DNA of 64,000 nt from Mordavella massiliensis (GTDB taxonomy: Bacteria; Bacillota; Clostridia; Lachnospirales; Lachnospiraceae), in contig NZ_JACJKS010000013.1 in the NCBI RefSeq assembly GCF_016901695.1, positions 1 through 64,000 on the forward strand. Reading direction: 5' to 3'. Position 1 is the stretch's first letter. The number at the start of each line of letters is the position of its first letter. Below are positions 41,210-50,421 of this stretch, piece by piece. The position numbers were made by a program, and so were the translations under genes. The notes below the pieces were generated by a model, which was not told the DNA's origin, ran no database searches, and saw nothing but the letters and a program-made list of their open reading frames with translations.

Positions 41210-41238
41210 ATCATATCGCATTTTGATGCGTGTTTCAA
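41210..41238 (-). promoter_or_regulatory. Promoter of the leuB-ilvD-ilvB-serC-serA unit
   Basis: On the minus strand TTGAAA (41238-41233) and TATGAT (41215-41210) are 17 bases apart. The spacer contains a small inverted repeat (CGCAT-CAAA-ATGCG), which may be an operator. The leader to leuB is only about 40 bases, so neither a T-box nor a leader peptide fits. Confidence 0.8.
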
Positions 41239-41290
41239 CCCTTTAGCGCGAAAAAATAGAGCGTCCTCTGTTTTCTGCGCTCTGTTTACA

Positions 41291-41331
41291 GAAATAAAAA
41301 GGGCATTACCCCTCTCAGGATAATACCCTTT
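41291..41331 (-). terminator. Terminator of the glucosaminidase gene
   Basis: A 14-pair stem with G-U pairs (AAAGGGTATTATCC with GGGGTAATGCCCTTT on the minus strand) is followed by TTTTTATTT. It lies 12 bases past the stop of the gene at 41343. Confidence 0.85.
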
Positions 41332-41342
41332 GAATCACTCTC

Positions 41343-44300
41343 TTACTTTCTGGTCTTCTTTAAGATCACCGCGATCACGATCACAGCTGCTGCCGCAACT
41401 GCAAGCAGGATCCAGGTGACCGGCGAGGCCGTATCCCCCGTCCTGGGAGCTGCCTTTGCCTGGCCGTTTACGGTATCCTGGCCATTGGCACCCTTCTGGC
41501 CGTCGGCAGAACTCTGTCCAGCCGGATTGCCCTGACCGCCCGGATTGCCTTTCTGGTCATCTTCTGTACCAGATCCTGTTCCGGTCCCGGCATTTCCGGC
41601 ATTTCCGGCATCGCCTGCCGGCTCTCCGGCGCCGTCTCCGCTGTTGTCATCGGATGCCGGCGGATTCTGCGTTCCGGGCGTCTCTACGGCTGCCTGACCG
41701 GAATTCCCCGGCTGTACCGGAATGGAGTTATCCGGCTGCTCCGGAATGGAGTTATCCGGCTGCTCCGGAATGGAATTGTCCGGCTGCTCCGGCGTCTCGG
41801 CCGGCCCGTTGTCCGGTGTCTCCGCATCCGGATCATTGCCGTCCGCAGACTCCGTATTCAGCACGATCGTAAATGGTGAAAAGCTCTCCACCTCCACAGT
41901 CACTGCGCCGTTTTCCACAACACACTCATAGCGCACCGGGCAGAGGCCGTCCTCTTTCTCCAGATAATGGAAAACAAGCACTTCCTGCCCGTTGTACTGA
42001 GGATCTACAGGGAATGTAACCTGCACCATTGTGCCGGCCTTGATCTCCCCGTTTTCCAGTGAAAGTTCATACACGCCGAGAACCGGCTTCCCTTCGGCTG
42101 CTTTTGTCAGCGTTTCATATGTATCAGTCTCTTCGCTGACTGCCTCCGTCTTAAAGGATGTGCCTGCTGTAAACGTTCCATTCGCCGTGATCTGGGAAGA
42201 CTCGCTTGTCAGCTCGGCATCTTCATATACCGTCTCTGCGCCCGTGTCATCCGTACCGGAATCTGTTCCGTCTCCGGCCGGTTCCTCCGGCAGCGGCTCA
42301 TCGGAAGGCGTCTCCGGTTCCTCCGGCACTTCCGGCTCCCTCTGGGCTACCGTGACGACTGCCTGTGCCGTCTTTGTGCCATCCGCCACAGACGTTGCTG
42401 TTACTGTAAGCTGCGCCGCGGTCTCATCCTCTCCGACTGTCAGCCTGCCGTTCTCATCGATGGCAGTCTGGCTGCCGGCCGCCCCGTCCACACTCCAGGA
42501 TACGGACTGGGAGGGCTCCCCCGTTCCCTGGACGCTGACGCCGAACGTCGCTGCCTCGCCGGGATACATTGTGATCTCCGTGGGCGTGATCAGAACGGCT
42601 GTCACCGTGACTTTCTCTTTTACCTGCACCGGCTGGGACGCCGTCTTTGTCACGTCCCCGCTCGTATAGCTGATCTCAACTGCCGTCACATCCACTGTGA
42701 GCGGCTCCGTGCGGTAGCCGACCTGTCCTGTCACATCCGTGACTGTACCGTCGCTCCAGGACGCCTGGACCGACATGCCGGCCGGGTCAAACACTTCCCC
42801 TTCCGTGTATGCAGTCTTCGCCGGCTGCGCCGTGATGGAAATGCCTGTAAGCGCCGCCGGTTCCGGCTCTGGCTCCGGTTCCGGCGCAGGCGCCGGCTCC
42901 GATGCCGTTCCCTGGTTCACGACACGGACATAGTCTGCAGAAATATAGGCATACATGCTGTCAAAACTGTAGGCCCCCTGTCCGCGTACGATCCCTGTCC
43001 TTGCATCGTTCAGGACCCCGTCGCTCTGGATCAGGTAAAACCCGTTTTCCGGGCCCGCGTTCTTCACAAGGACTGCGTAATTCGACGCGTTCCCTGTGGA
43101 GTACAGGATGGACGTGGTCGTGCTGCTTCCGGCCCGCACATTCACTGTCGTATGGCTGGAAGCAAGGGTGTCCTTGATCCCGATCGTATAGCGCCCATAG
43201 TCCTGGCTGCCCTGATTCTTATCCAGGGCATAGGCCACGTTGGCCGCCTTCTCACCCCAGTAGGGGTCTGAAGCGTACATCACGTTGATCCCGCTTGCCT
43301 TGTTGCCGAGGAAGCCGCCGTAGTACCGGGAGTCGTTCGGATTGAGGTATCCCCTCGACATCCAGGCATTGGCGAAATCGCTGATGCAGACTTCCGGGCT
43401 TGCAAATGTGTTTGCGCTTGTACCGGGAGATTCATCCACCGCATTCAGTCCGAACAGGTTGTTCTTATTCATCGCGATCGAGCTTGTTCCCCAGGCGCTC
43501 TCATTGGCCGCCACGCCCGTCATCAGGAGGGCGTTCACACCATATGTATTCTGGGCGTTCACAAAAGCGCCCCCTCTGCCCCGCATCAGCGAGCTTGCAG
43601 TCGTCTTGCCGGCAAGCAGCGCATTCAGCGTATCCGCGCTGTAGGAGGTCGTGCTCCTGAGCGGCAGATACTGGTAATAGTTGTAGTACGGATTGTCCGG
43701 ATTTACAGAATTAACCCGCGTGTTGTTCTGGTAATCCGCGATCATCACGCTGTAATCCGTGTAGAAGTAATGCCCGTCATAGCTGTAGTATTTGGTGCCT
43801 GCGCTCAGATAGGACGGCGCCGGTCCGTTGTCCAGCCTTGTATTGTACCCGGGCGTCTTCATATTGCAGACGATCCCGTGAAGGAGCCTTCCCCCCTCCA
43901 CTTCGTAGCCGCTGATCACCGCGGCCCTGTCCACATCGATGACTTCTACCTGCGACTCATCCACCCATCCGACGACGCCGGACATCATGAACTTCACCCG
44001 GTCGCCGCTGGATCCGAGATACGCCGCGTCCGCGCCGTAGCTGCCGCTGGTATAGCCGGATATGCCGGTACCGTCCTCCGTGTAGTAGATGACTCCGCTT
44101 CTTCCTGTGTTAAAGTTTACCACTTTCGGCGAGCCAGTCAGCGCTCTGGCAAATGTGGAAAACAAAGAGATGCCGCTCTCTTCCCCGGCTTCCTCTTCCA
44201 TGCTTCCGTCTGTCGGCTCCACCTCCGTGATCGTTCCGTTTTCATCCATAGCCGTGACAGTCTCTGTCCGGTACGGATTCTCATCCTGTAGCTGCGGATA

Positions 44301-44405
44301 CGATTCCCCTCCCTGTGTATCCTCAGCCCTGCCCTCCATCGCCGGCATGCCCGCAAGCGCCATGCACATGAAGAGCAGCAGTATCAGTAGTTTGCTTTTT
44401 CTCAT
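41343..44405 (-). CDS. Sortase-anchored modular N-acetylglucosaminidase
   Basis: The 1020-residue surface protein has a signal peptide (residues 1-27), an SH3-like segment (about 95-160), and a glucosaminidase domain (about 240-400, with catalytic Glu in GVAANESAWG). A second SH3b-like segment (about 405-500) and two bacterial Ig-like domains (about 520-700) follow. After a conserved beta domain come Pro-rich repeats (PDNSIPEQ), a Gly/Asn-rich linker and an APRTGD sorting motif with hydrophobic segment and KKTRK tail. It should cleave wall glycan at the surface. The APRTG motif departs from LPxTG. GGAGG lies upstream. A terminator follows. Confidence 0.85.
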   Translation of the reverse strand: MRKSKLLILLLFMCMALAGMPAMEGRAEDTQGGESYPQLQDENPYRTETVTAMDENGTITEVEPTDGSMEEEAGEESGISLFSTFARALTGSPKVVNFNTGRSGVIYYTEDGTGISGYTSGSYGADAAYLGSSGDRVKFMMSGVVGWVDESQVEVIDVDRAAVISGYEVEGGRLLHGIVCNMKTPGYNTRLDNGPAPSYLSAGTKYYSYDGHYFYTDYSVMIADYQNNTRVNSVNPDNPYYNYYQYLPLRSTTSYSADTLNALLAGKTTASSLMRGRGGAFVNAQNTYGVNALLMTGVAANESAWGTSSIAMNKNNLFGLNAVDESPGTSANTFASPEVCISDFANAWMSRGYLNPNDSRYYGGFLGNKASGINVMYASDPYWGEKAANVAYALDKNQGSQDYGRYTIGIKDTLASSHTTVNVRAGSSTTTSILYSTGNASNYAVLVKNAGPENGFYLIQSDGVLNDARTGIVRGQGAYSFDSMYAYISADYVRVVNQGTASEPAPAPEPEPEPEPAALTGISITAQPAKTAYTEGEVFDPAGMSVQASWSDGTVTDVTGQVGYRTEPLTVDVTAVEISYTSGDVTKTASQPVQVKEKVTVTAVLITPTEITMYPGEAATFGVSVQGTGEPSQSVSWSVDGAAGSQTAIDENGRLTVGEDETAAQLTVTATSVADGTKTAQAVVTVAQREPEVPEEPETPSDEPLPEEPAGDGTDSGTDDTGAETVYEDAELTSESSQITANGTFTAGTSFKTEAVSEETDTYETLTKAAEGKPVLGVYELSLENGEIKAGTMVQVTFPVDPQYNGQEVLVFHYLEKEDGLCPVRYECVVENGAVTVEVESFSPFTIVLNTESADGNDPDAETPDNGPAETPEQPDNSIPEQPDNSIPEQPDNSIPVQPGNSGQAAVETPGTQNPPASDDNSGDGAGEPAGDAGNAGNAGTGTGSGTEDDQKGNPGGQGNPAGQSSADGQKGANGQDTVNGQAKAAPRTGDTASPVTWILLAVAAAAVIVIAVILKKTRK
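41719..41790 (-). repeat. 24-bp tandem repeat coding for PDNSIPEQ units
   Basis: Three nearly identical 24-base units, each encoding eight residues (variants of EQPDNSIP), lie in the wall-spanning part of the glucosaminidase. The first two are identical and the third differs at two bases, so the copy number may vary between strains by slippage. Confidence 0.8.
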
Positions 44406-44577
44406 TTGAAAATGATTTCCTCCTTCCCCTTAATTAATTATTTATAAAATTAGAAACTGATACAGATTAAACATAACACAAAATGTCAGGTCGTGCAACA
44501 TCCTGTCAGCCTAAAGTTGCAATAAAAAACAGAACCGGATCTCTCCGGCTCTGTCTGCTCTTCACATAGGGAGTTCC
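44406..44577. other. Intergenic region upstream of the glucosaminidase gene
   Basis: A+T-rich leader DNA of the glucosaminidase (44406-44520) followed by the yajC terminator (44524-44553). No gene is seen and no clear -35/-10 pair could be fixed. Confidence 0.5.
44524..44553 (-). terminator. Intrinsic terminator after yajC
   Basis: On the minus strand a 10-bp stem (CAGAGCCGGA with TCCGGTTCTG, one G-U pair, GAGA loop) is followed by six T residues. Confidence 0.9.
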
Positions 44578-44883
44578 CTACTCGGCGTTCGCCTTCTCCA
44601 CCTGGGCGATGGCGGCCTTCTGCATGGGAATGCGGCAGTTCTTGTTGCTTCCGAACTCCACGATCACATCATCGTCTGTGATGTCGATGATCACACCGTA
44701 GAAACCGCTTGTGGTGAGAACGGTATCTCCCACCTCCATGTCCGCGATCATGGCCGCGATCCTCTTCTGCTCCTTCTTCTGCGGGCGCATGAGGATGAAC
44801 CAGAAACCAATGATGATCACGGCATATATAAGGATCAATCCGATCGGGCTGTTTAAGAAACTGCCTGCTGCCAAACTGTACAT
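44578..44883 (-). CDS. yajC: Preprotein translocase subunit YajC
   Basis: The 101-residue protein has one N-terminal membrane helix (IGLILIYAVIIIGFWFILM), the RPQKKEQKR basic patch and the LTTSGFYGVIIDITDDDVIVEFG beta domain of YajC, an accessory of SecDF in protein export. AGGAGG lies before the ATG. It follows tgt, the usual tgt-yajC order. Confidence 0.93.
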   Translation of the reverse strand: MYSLAAGSFLNSPIGLILIYAVIIIGFWFILMRPQKKEQKRIAAMIADMEVGDTVLTTSGFYGVIIDITDDDVIVEFGSNKNCRIPMQKAAIAQVEKANAE

Positions 44884-44960
44884 AAATCATTCCTCCTAAA
44901 TCTCTCTTTTTGACACTATTGTAATGATACACAATAATTGTCTTTTCATCAAGAGTTTTT

Positions 44961-46109
44961 TTATTTTCCTGCCGGCGCGTCGGCGCCGCCCTGCATGCCC
45001 TCCAGCGTCCTCTTCTTGTACGCCTGGAACTCTCCCGCCTCGATCGCCTGCCGGATCTCCTCCATGAGGTGATTGTAGAAGTAGAGGTTGTGCAGTACGC
45101 ACAGGCGCATGCCGAGCATCTCCTTCGCTTTCAGGAGATGGCGGATGTAGGCTCTGGAATACCTGCGGCAGGCCGGGCACTGGCACCCCTCCTCAATGGG
45201 GCGGTCGTCCAGCTCATACTTTGCGTTGAACAGGTTCCGCTTCCCCTGCTTTGTGTACACATGGCCATGCCGACCGTTCCTGCTGGGATACACGCAGTCG
45301 AAGAAATCCACGCCCCGGTCCACTGCCTCCAGTATATTGGCCGGCGTGCCGACGCCCATGAGATAGATCGGCTTTTCCTGCGGCAGATGCGGCACGACCG
45401 CGTCCAGGATCCGGTACATCTCCTCATGGGTCTCGCCGACCGCCAGTCCGCCCACCGCATAGCCGTCCAGATCCAGCGCCGCGATCTCCTGCGCGTGCCG
45501 GATGCGGATATCCTCACAGATGCCCCCCTGGTTGATCCCGAAGAGGAGCTGCTGCCTGTTGATCGTGTCCGGCAGGCCGTTCAGCCGGTCCATCTCCGCC
45601 TTGCAGCGGGCCAGCCACCGCGTCGTCCGGGCCACGGACTTCTCGATGTAGTCCCTGTCCGCCACACTGGACGGGCACTCGTCAAAAGCCATGGCAATAG
45701 TGGAGCCCAGGTTGGACTGGATCCGCATGCTCTCCTCCGGCCCCATGAAGATCTTCTTCCCGTCAATGTGGGAGTGGAAATACACGCCCTCCTCCCGGAT
45801 CCTGCGGAGCCCCGCCAGGGAAAACACCTGGAACCCGCCGGAGTCCGTAAGGATCGGCCTGTCCCAGGACATGAATCTGTGCAGGCCTCCCAGATCGCGG
45901 ATCACCTGGTCGCCGGGCCGCACGTGGAGATGATAGGTGTTGGAAAGCTCCACCTGCGTGCCGATCCGCTCCAGATCCTCCGTGGACACGGCTCCCTTGA
46001 TGGCGGCAGCCGTCCCCACATTCATGAAAACAGGAGTTTCTATAACCCCGTGTACAGTATGGAGCCGCCCTCTTCTGGCGGCTCCGTCCTTTCTGATCAG
46101 TTCATACAT
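44961..46109 (-). CDS. tgt: tRNA-guanine transglycosylase
   Basis: Tgt exchanges G34 of certain tRNAs for a queuosine precursor. The 382-residue protein has the DSGGFQVFSLAGLRRI active-site loop, GGLAVGE, the nucleophile region VDFFDCVYPSRNGRHG and the zinc site CQCPACRRYSRAYIRHLL. Length is normal. Zinc ligands and catalytic Asp residues are intact. It lies between the L,D-transpeptidase and yajC. Confidence 0.96.
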   Translation of the reverse strand: MYELIRKDGAARRGRLHTVHGVIETPVFMNVGTAAAIKGAVSTEDLERIGTQVELSNTYHLHVRPGDQVIRDLGGLHRFMSWDRPILTDSGGFQVFSLAGLRRIREEGVYFHSHIDGKKIFMGPEESMRIQSNLGSTIAMAFDECPSSVADRDYIEKSVARTTRWLARCKAEMDRLNGLPDTINRQQLLFGINQGGICEDIRIRHAQEIAALDLDGYAVGGLAVGETHEEMYRILDAVVPHLPQEKPIYLMGVGTPANILEAVDRGVDFFDCVYPSRNGRHGHVYTKQGKRNLFNAKYELDDRPIEEGCQCPACRRYSRAYIRHLLKAKEMLGMRLCVLHNLYFYNHLMEEIRQAIEAGEFQAYKKRTLEGMQGGADAPAGK

Positions 46110-46133
46110 ATCTGTCTTTATCCCTTATCCGTT

Positions 46134-47801
46134 CTAATAATGACATACGACCGGCGTCCCGGCATCAATATTATTATATACGTTCCCTGCAACTGACACA
46201 GGCAGGTTCACGCAGCCGTGGGAACCGTTCCCGTTATAGATGGTCCCGCCGAAGCTTGACCGCCAGTTTGCGTCGTGCAGCCCGATCCCGCCGTTAAACG
46301 GCATCCAGTAGGTGACCGGAGACTCCCATTCGTATGTTCCGTCCGGCTTCTTTGGCCCGCGGAGCGTGGTGTTCATCTGTTTGTACGCAAGCGGATAGAC
46401 GCCCTGGGGCGTGCCGTTTCCGTGGGTCGGATCCCCTGTCACGCAGGGCGTCTGCACCACGCACTGCCCGTTCACATACACCCACACCTGCTGGTTGGTC
46501 AGGTCGATCTCCACATAGCTGCTGCCGAAATCATTCCCCTCGTGGGAGGCAGCCCGTCTGGCGTACTGGGGTTCCCGCGCGACCGTCTCCGCATTCTGGA
46601 TGTTGGCTGTGAGGGCATTGTACTCCGCCTCCTGGTCGATCTGCCAGCCGTAGGATCCGCCGGACACCTCCACCGTATTTCCAAGGCTTGTCACAATGGT
46701 CCTCGTCTTGCCGTACGTATCATACTTGTTCGCCAGTTCCTGGATATAGCCGCGGACCGCATCCTGGTTGAAGGTCACATTCATGCTGTCGTCCACGGTC
46801 ACCCACTGGGAAATGACGGACGCGTCCACCACTTCCGTGTAGGGATTGAAGTCGTACGTAATGTTCGCGCCCAGGTAGCTGTTCATCGCATCCCGCGCCG
46901 CAGCCACTTCCGGCGACTCTGCGGTAAATGCCGGCTTCAGATAGCAATCCTCAGCTTCCATGTCCAGCACAGGCCGGAACCCGCTGACCGCCGTGTGGAC
47001 AGCCTTCCTGAACGTCTCCGTGTCGATCTGGGTGCCAACAACCTCTTCCTGGATCACAAATTCTGTATTTTCAAAGACAGGCTTTGCCGACTGGGAGGGG
47101 ACCTGCGCCTCCGGCTTCATGCAGGTAAGCCCTTCGATCACCTCGTCCAGCTTCGCCTCATCATACTCTACTCCTACGGACGCCTCGATGTCCGGGCGGT
47201 CCCAGAAAACACGGATCCAGAAAAACGGATTCTGTGCTTTCAAAAGCTTCTCCAGCTCGTCGCCTCTGACATAGGCAAGGTCAATGTCTGAACCGACGAT
47301 CGACTCGGTTCCGCCGTCGATCTCCTGCAGCGTCAGTTCATACCCTCTCACCTGCTCTTCCATGAATTGCTCTACCTCGCCGACTGTCCTGGCAGAAAAA
47401 TCTGTTCCGTTGATCTTTGTATATGGCAGGAAATGCTTTGTAAAAAACAGCGCTGTACCCACATAGGCCAGGGCAAGCACACCGAGGATGACAAGGATGA
47501 TGATCAGGGCCTTCCTGCGGCCTTTCTTCTTCGCCCCGCCTTCTTCGCCGTCGTCCGGCTCATCGCCGTCCATATACGCTTCTTCATCCTCTCCGTCGTA
47601 GACGTCCTCTTCCGTATCGTCAAGCCGGAGGACATCCCCGTGCTTATCCGGCATCTCCATGCGCCCGTCCGGATCTTCCAGTTCTGGTTCTTCCGCCTCA
47701 TCCGGAACCTGCAGTTCCTCCGTCATCTCACGCATCGCCTCCTCCAGGATTGCCTCCTGGGAACGCCCGGTTTCTTCCGTGCTTTTATCCATATCACTCA
47801 T
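46134..47801 (-). CDS. Membrane-bound L,D-transpeptidase (YkuD)
   Basis: The roughly 555-residue protein has a very acidic cytoplasmic N-terminus (about residues 1-95), one membrane helix (ALIIILVILGVLALAYVG), and an extracellular peptidoglycan-binding region. The C-terminal YkuD domain carries the catalytic SHGCVNLP motif. It cross-links wall peptides at meso-diaminopimelate by a route insensitive to most beta-lactams. A GTG-started frame reaches 47855, but that codon lies at or before the predicted transcription start; the ATG at 47801 has AGGGAG nine bases upstream and is preferred. Confidence 0.9.
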   Translation of the reverse strand: MSDMDKSTEETGRSQEAILEEAMREMTEELQVPDEAEEPELEDPDGRMEMPDKHGDVLRLDDTEEDVYDGEDEEAYMDGDEPDDGEEGGAKKKGRRKALIIILVILGVLALAYVGTALFFTKHFLPYTKINGTDFSARTVGEVEQFMEEQVRGYELTLQEIDGGTESIVGSDIDLAYVRGDELEKLLKAQNPFFWIRVFWDRPDIEASVGVEYDEAKLDEVIEGLTCMKPEAQVPSQSAKPVFENTEFVIQEEVVGTQIDTETFRKAVHTAVSGFRPVLDMEAEDCYLKPAFTAESPEVAAARDAMNSYLGANITYDFNPYTEVVDASVISQWVTVDDSMNVTFNQDAVRGYIQELANKYDTYGKTRTIVTSLGNTVEVSGGSYGWQIDQEAEYNALTANIQNAETVAREPQYARRAASHEGNDFGSSYVEIDLTNQQVWVYVNGQCVVQTPCVTGDPTHGNGTPQGVYPLAYKQMNTTLRGPKKPDGTYEWESPVTYWMPFNGGIGLHDANWRSSFGGTIYNGNGSHGCVNLPVSVAGNVYNNIDAGTPVVCHY

Positions 47802-47858
47802 AGAAATATGCTCCCTGTTACTGAAACTCATACCTGTATTTATACTTTTACCCACAAC

Positions 47859-47887
47859 ATTATAGTGTTCCCCCCGGTGCTTGTCAA
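47859..47887 (-). promoter_or_regulatory. Perfect-consensus promoter of the L,D-transpeptidase gene
   Basis: On the minus strand TTGACA (47887-47882) and TATAAT (47864-47859) are exactly 17 bases apart, both full consensus. Transcription should start near 47852, which excludes the upstream GTG at 47855 as start codon. Confidence 0.92.
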
Positions 47888-47944
47888 CAAGGCTCCCTTT
47901 GTTGAAAAGAAATCGTAATATCTCTTAACAGGATGTAACATTTG

Positions 47945-49615
47945 TCAGATCCGGAAGCAGCCTCCCCCGATGAATTCCCGCAGAAGGGAGTTGGCCGGCA
48001 CGAGGGAACTCTCGATCCCCACAAAATAGTCCAGGAATTTCAGCAGCCTCTTGGCCTCCAGGTATTCCCTGCAGTCTCTCTCGATCCCGAACAGGAGCGG
48101 CTCCACATACTGCTTCAGCACCGCCAGCTCGTAGATCAGGGCGGAGTTGAACATCACGTCCGCCTCCTCCTGGTAGGGGAAAATGTTTTCCTCCTCCCCC
48201 TGCCGCACGGAGGGCCACATGGCGATCGTCCGCCTGGCCGACGCCCCCCGCGTCCTGGCGTCCCGCACCAGCCGGCGGATCAGGCGTCCGTCCGTGGTGG
48301 GGATCCGGTTGTGCTCGTCGATGTTGAGCTGCGTCAGGGCGCTGATGTAGATCCGGAACTTGTTTTCGTCCGGCAGGGCAGGCGTCATCCTTGGGTTCAG
48401 GCAGTGGATCCCCTCGATGACAAGCACGTCCTCCGGCCCCAGCCTGGTCGGCTCCCCGGCGTATTCCTTATGCCCCGTCTTGAAGTTAAAGGTGGGCAGG
48501 ACGACCTCCTCCCCCGCCAGGAGCCGGTTCATCTGGTCGTTAAACAGCGCCGTGTCCACGGCCTCCAGACATTCAAAATTATAATTGCCGTGCTCATCCT
48601 TCGGCGTATCCTCCCGCTCCACAAAGAAATTGTCCACGGAGATGGGATGGGGCACCATGCCGGCCGCCCGCAGCTGGATGGAGAGCCGGTGGGAAAAAGT
48701 CGTCTTTCCGGAAGACGAAGGCCCCGCGATCAGGACGAATTTCGTCTCCTTCTGTCCGGCGATCCGCTCCGCGATCTGGGCGATCTTCTTCTCCTGCAGC
48801 GCCTCCTGCACCAGCACCACATCCCGCATGTCCCCGCTCTTTGTGATCCTGTCGTTGAGGGCGCCCACTGTCTCGATCCCCTGCATATCCCCCCAGGCTG
48901 TGGACTCTTTCATAACGTGAAAGAGCTTGCTCTGGGGCCGGAAGGGGGCCAGGGCGCGCGGCGCGCTCTGGTCCGGCATCTGGATGACGAACCCGTCGTC
49001 GTAGGGATACAGGGCAAAATACCGCAGGTACCCGGCGGAGGGGACCATATAGCCATAGTAGTAGTCCTCGAACTCGTTCATACTGTAAATGTTTACCTTG
49101 GAGACACGGCGGTACTCGAACAGGCGCTCCTTGTCGTGCATGCCGTGCTTCCGAAAGAGAGCCACCGCGTCGTCCGTATGTATGGTCCGCTTGCAGATGG
49201 GCATATCCTCCGCCACCATGGCGCGCATCCGCTCCTCCACCTGGGACAGGAACGCCTGGTCCACCGGGAAATCCGCGTCCACCGTGCAGTAATACCCGTC
49301 TCCCAGGGAATAGTGGATCCGGACTTTGCGGATGCCGGTGTGGTCCGCTGCATCGTAGACCGCCTTTACCAGCATGAGGCACATACTCCTCTTGTACGTC
49401 TTGTGGCCGATGTCGTCCCCCGTCGTCTCAAAGGCAAGCGCGCTGTCCTTCTCCAGCGTCTTGTGGAGTTCCTGCAGCTTGCCGTCCGCAAATACAAGCA
49501 CGATGTCGTTGTCATGATATTTCTGAAAATCAGCCGCGATCACGCGGTAGGATGTACCCGCCGGATACTCCCGCATCTCGCCGTCCGCCTCCACGCGGCA
49601 CCACTTCTGCTCCAT
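47945..49615 (-). CDS. Nucleoside kinase: TGS/threonyl-tRNA-synthetase-like N-terminus plus uridine kinase
   Basis: The 556-residue protein starts with a TGS-like region (EYPAGTSYRVIAADFQKYH) and a segment like the second additional domain of ThrRS (about residues 60-220). A uridine-kinase P-loop domain follows, with GPSSSGKTTFSHRL near residue 295, ISVDNFFV and VIEGIHCLNPRMT. This fusion is a recurrent nucleoside kinase family in Clostridia and related bacteria; phosphorylation of uridine or cytidine is expected but not proven. GAGGAGG lies before the ATG. It follows nif3. Confidence 0.87.
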   Translation of the reverse strand: MEQKWCRVEADGEMREYPAGTSYRVIAADFQKYHDNDIVLVFADGKLQELHKTLEKDSALAFETTGDDIGHKTYKRSMCLMLVKAVYDAADHTGIRKVRIHYSLGDGYYCTVDADFPVDQAFLSQVEERMRAMVAEDMPICKRTIHTDDAVALFRKHGMHDKERLFEYRRVSKVNIYSMNEFEDYYYGYMVPSAGYLRYFALYPYDDGFVIQMPDQSAPRALAPFRPQSKLFHVMKESTAWGDMQGIETVGALNDRITKSGDMRDVVLVQEALQEKKIAQIAERIAGQKETKFVLIAGPSSSGKTTFSHRLSIQLRAAGMVPHPISVDNFFVEREDTPKDEHGNYNFECLEAVDTALFNDQMNRLLAGEEVVLPTFNFKTGHKEYAGEPTRLGPEDVLVIEGIHCLNPRMTPALPDENKFRIYISALTQLNIDEHNRIPTTDGRLIRRLVRDARTRGASARRTIAMWPSVRQGEEENIFPYQEEADVMFNSALIYELAVLKQYVEPLLFGIERDCREYLEAKRLLKFLDYFVGIESSLVPANSLLREFIGGGCFRI

Positions 49616-49626
49616 AGCGTCCTCCT

Positions 49627-50415
49627 CTACACGATCCGGAAGGGATGCCGGACGGGCGCCGCACAGACCTCCACGTCCGGCAGCCTCTCCTCCAGGTACT
49701 CCTTCACATCTTCGATAAAAATATGCTCAATCCCGTAATGGCCTGCGTCGATCACAGCCAGATGCTGCGCCACCGCATCGATCCCGGTGTGGTGGTCGAT
49801 ATCCCCGGTGATGAGCACATCCGCCCCCTGCTCCAGGGCGGCCTTCACCATGCTTTTCCCGGAGCCGGGAGAGATGGCGACACGCCTGACCGGCTCTTCG
49901 CCATCCCCGAACACTTTGACATGTTCCAGATGGAACCGGTCTTTGACCAGGCTGCAGATCCTGTCAAGCGGCACAGCCTCCTTCAGGTCCGCCACCCTGC
50001 CGATCCCCTCAGGGGGCTCTCCTCCTGCGCCTTCCCTCGTCACTTCCAGGGCTTCCCCGCCGGAAAGCCCCAGGATCCTGGCGGAAAGCTCCGCCATGCC
50101 CGCCACATCGTAGTTGGTGTGCATGGCATAGCAGGAAATGTCATGCCGGATCAGCTTTAAGATCCGGGCGCCGGTAAAGTCCCTGTTGGTAATCCTCTTC
50201 AGGCCGGAAAAGAGAAGGGGATGATGGGTGACCAGCATGTCGGCGCCCAGCCTGACCGCCGCGTCCACCGCGTCGTCATCCGCGTCCAGCGCAATGTAGA
50301 TGCGTTTTACCTCCCTGTCATCCCTCCCCACAAGAAGTCCGACGTTGTCCCAGTCCAGGGCATAGCCGCAGGGGTATGCCCTCTCCAGTATCTCCATGAT
50401 CTCTCTGCAAAGCAT
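49627..50415 (-). CDS. Nif3-like dinuclear metal centre protein
   Basis: The 262-residue protein has the metal-binding THHPLLFSGLKRI and a C-terminal GDIDHHTGIDAVAQ with His ligands. It belongs to the Nif3/YqfO/YbgI family (GTP cyclohydrolase I type 2-like), whose function is not settled. It is short, without the PII-like insertion found in Bacillus YqfO. The trmK-nif3 pair after rpoD is typical of Firmicutes. GAGGAG precedes the ATG. Confidence 0.9.
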   Translation of the reverse strand: MLCREIMEILERAYPCGYALDWDNVGLLVGRDDREVKRIYIALDADDDAVDAAVRLGADMLVTHHPLLFSGLKRITNRDFTGARILKLIRHDISCYAMHTNYDVAGMAELSARILGLSGGEALEVTREGAGGEPPEGIGRVADLKEAVPLDRICSLVKDRFHLEHVKVFGDGEEPVRRVAISPGSGKSMVKAALEQGADVLITGDIDHHTGIDAVAQHLAVIDAGHYGIEHIFIEDVKEYLEERLPDVEVCAAPVRHPFRIV

Positions 50416-50421
50416 CTGTTT

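Noticed and set aside
41164-41342. T-box, riboswitch or leader-peptide attenuator before leuB
   Set aside because: The promoter lies only about 40 bases before the start codon, which is too short for these elements. The strong hairpin further upstream belongs to the terminator of the preceding glucosaminidase gene.
41719-41790. CRISPR-like tandem repeat
   Set aside because: The 24-base units are contiguous with no spacers and encode in-frame PDNSIPEQ repeats of a surface protein.
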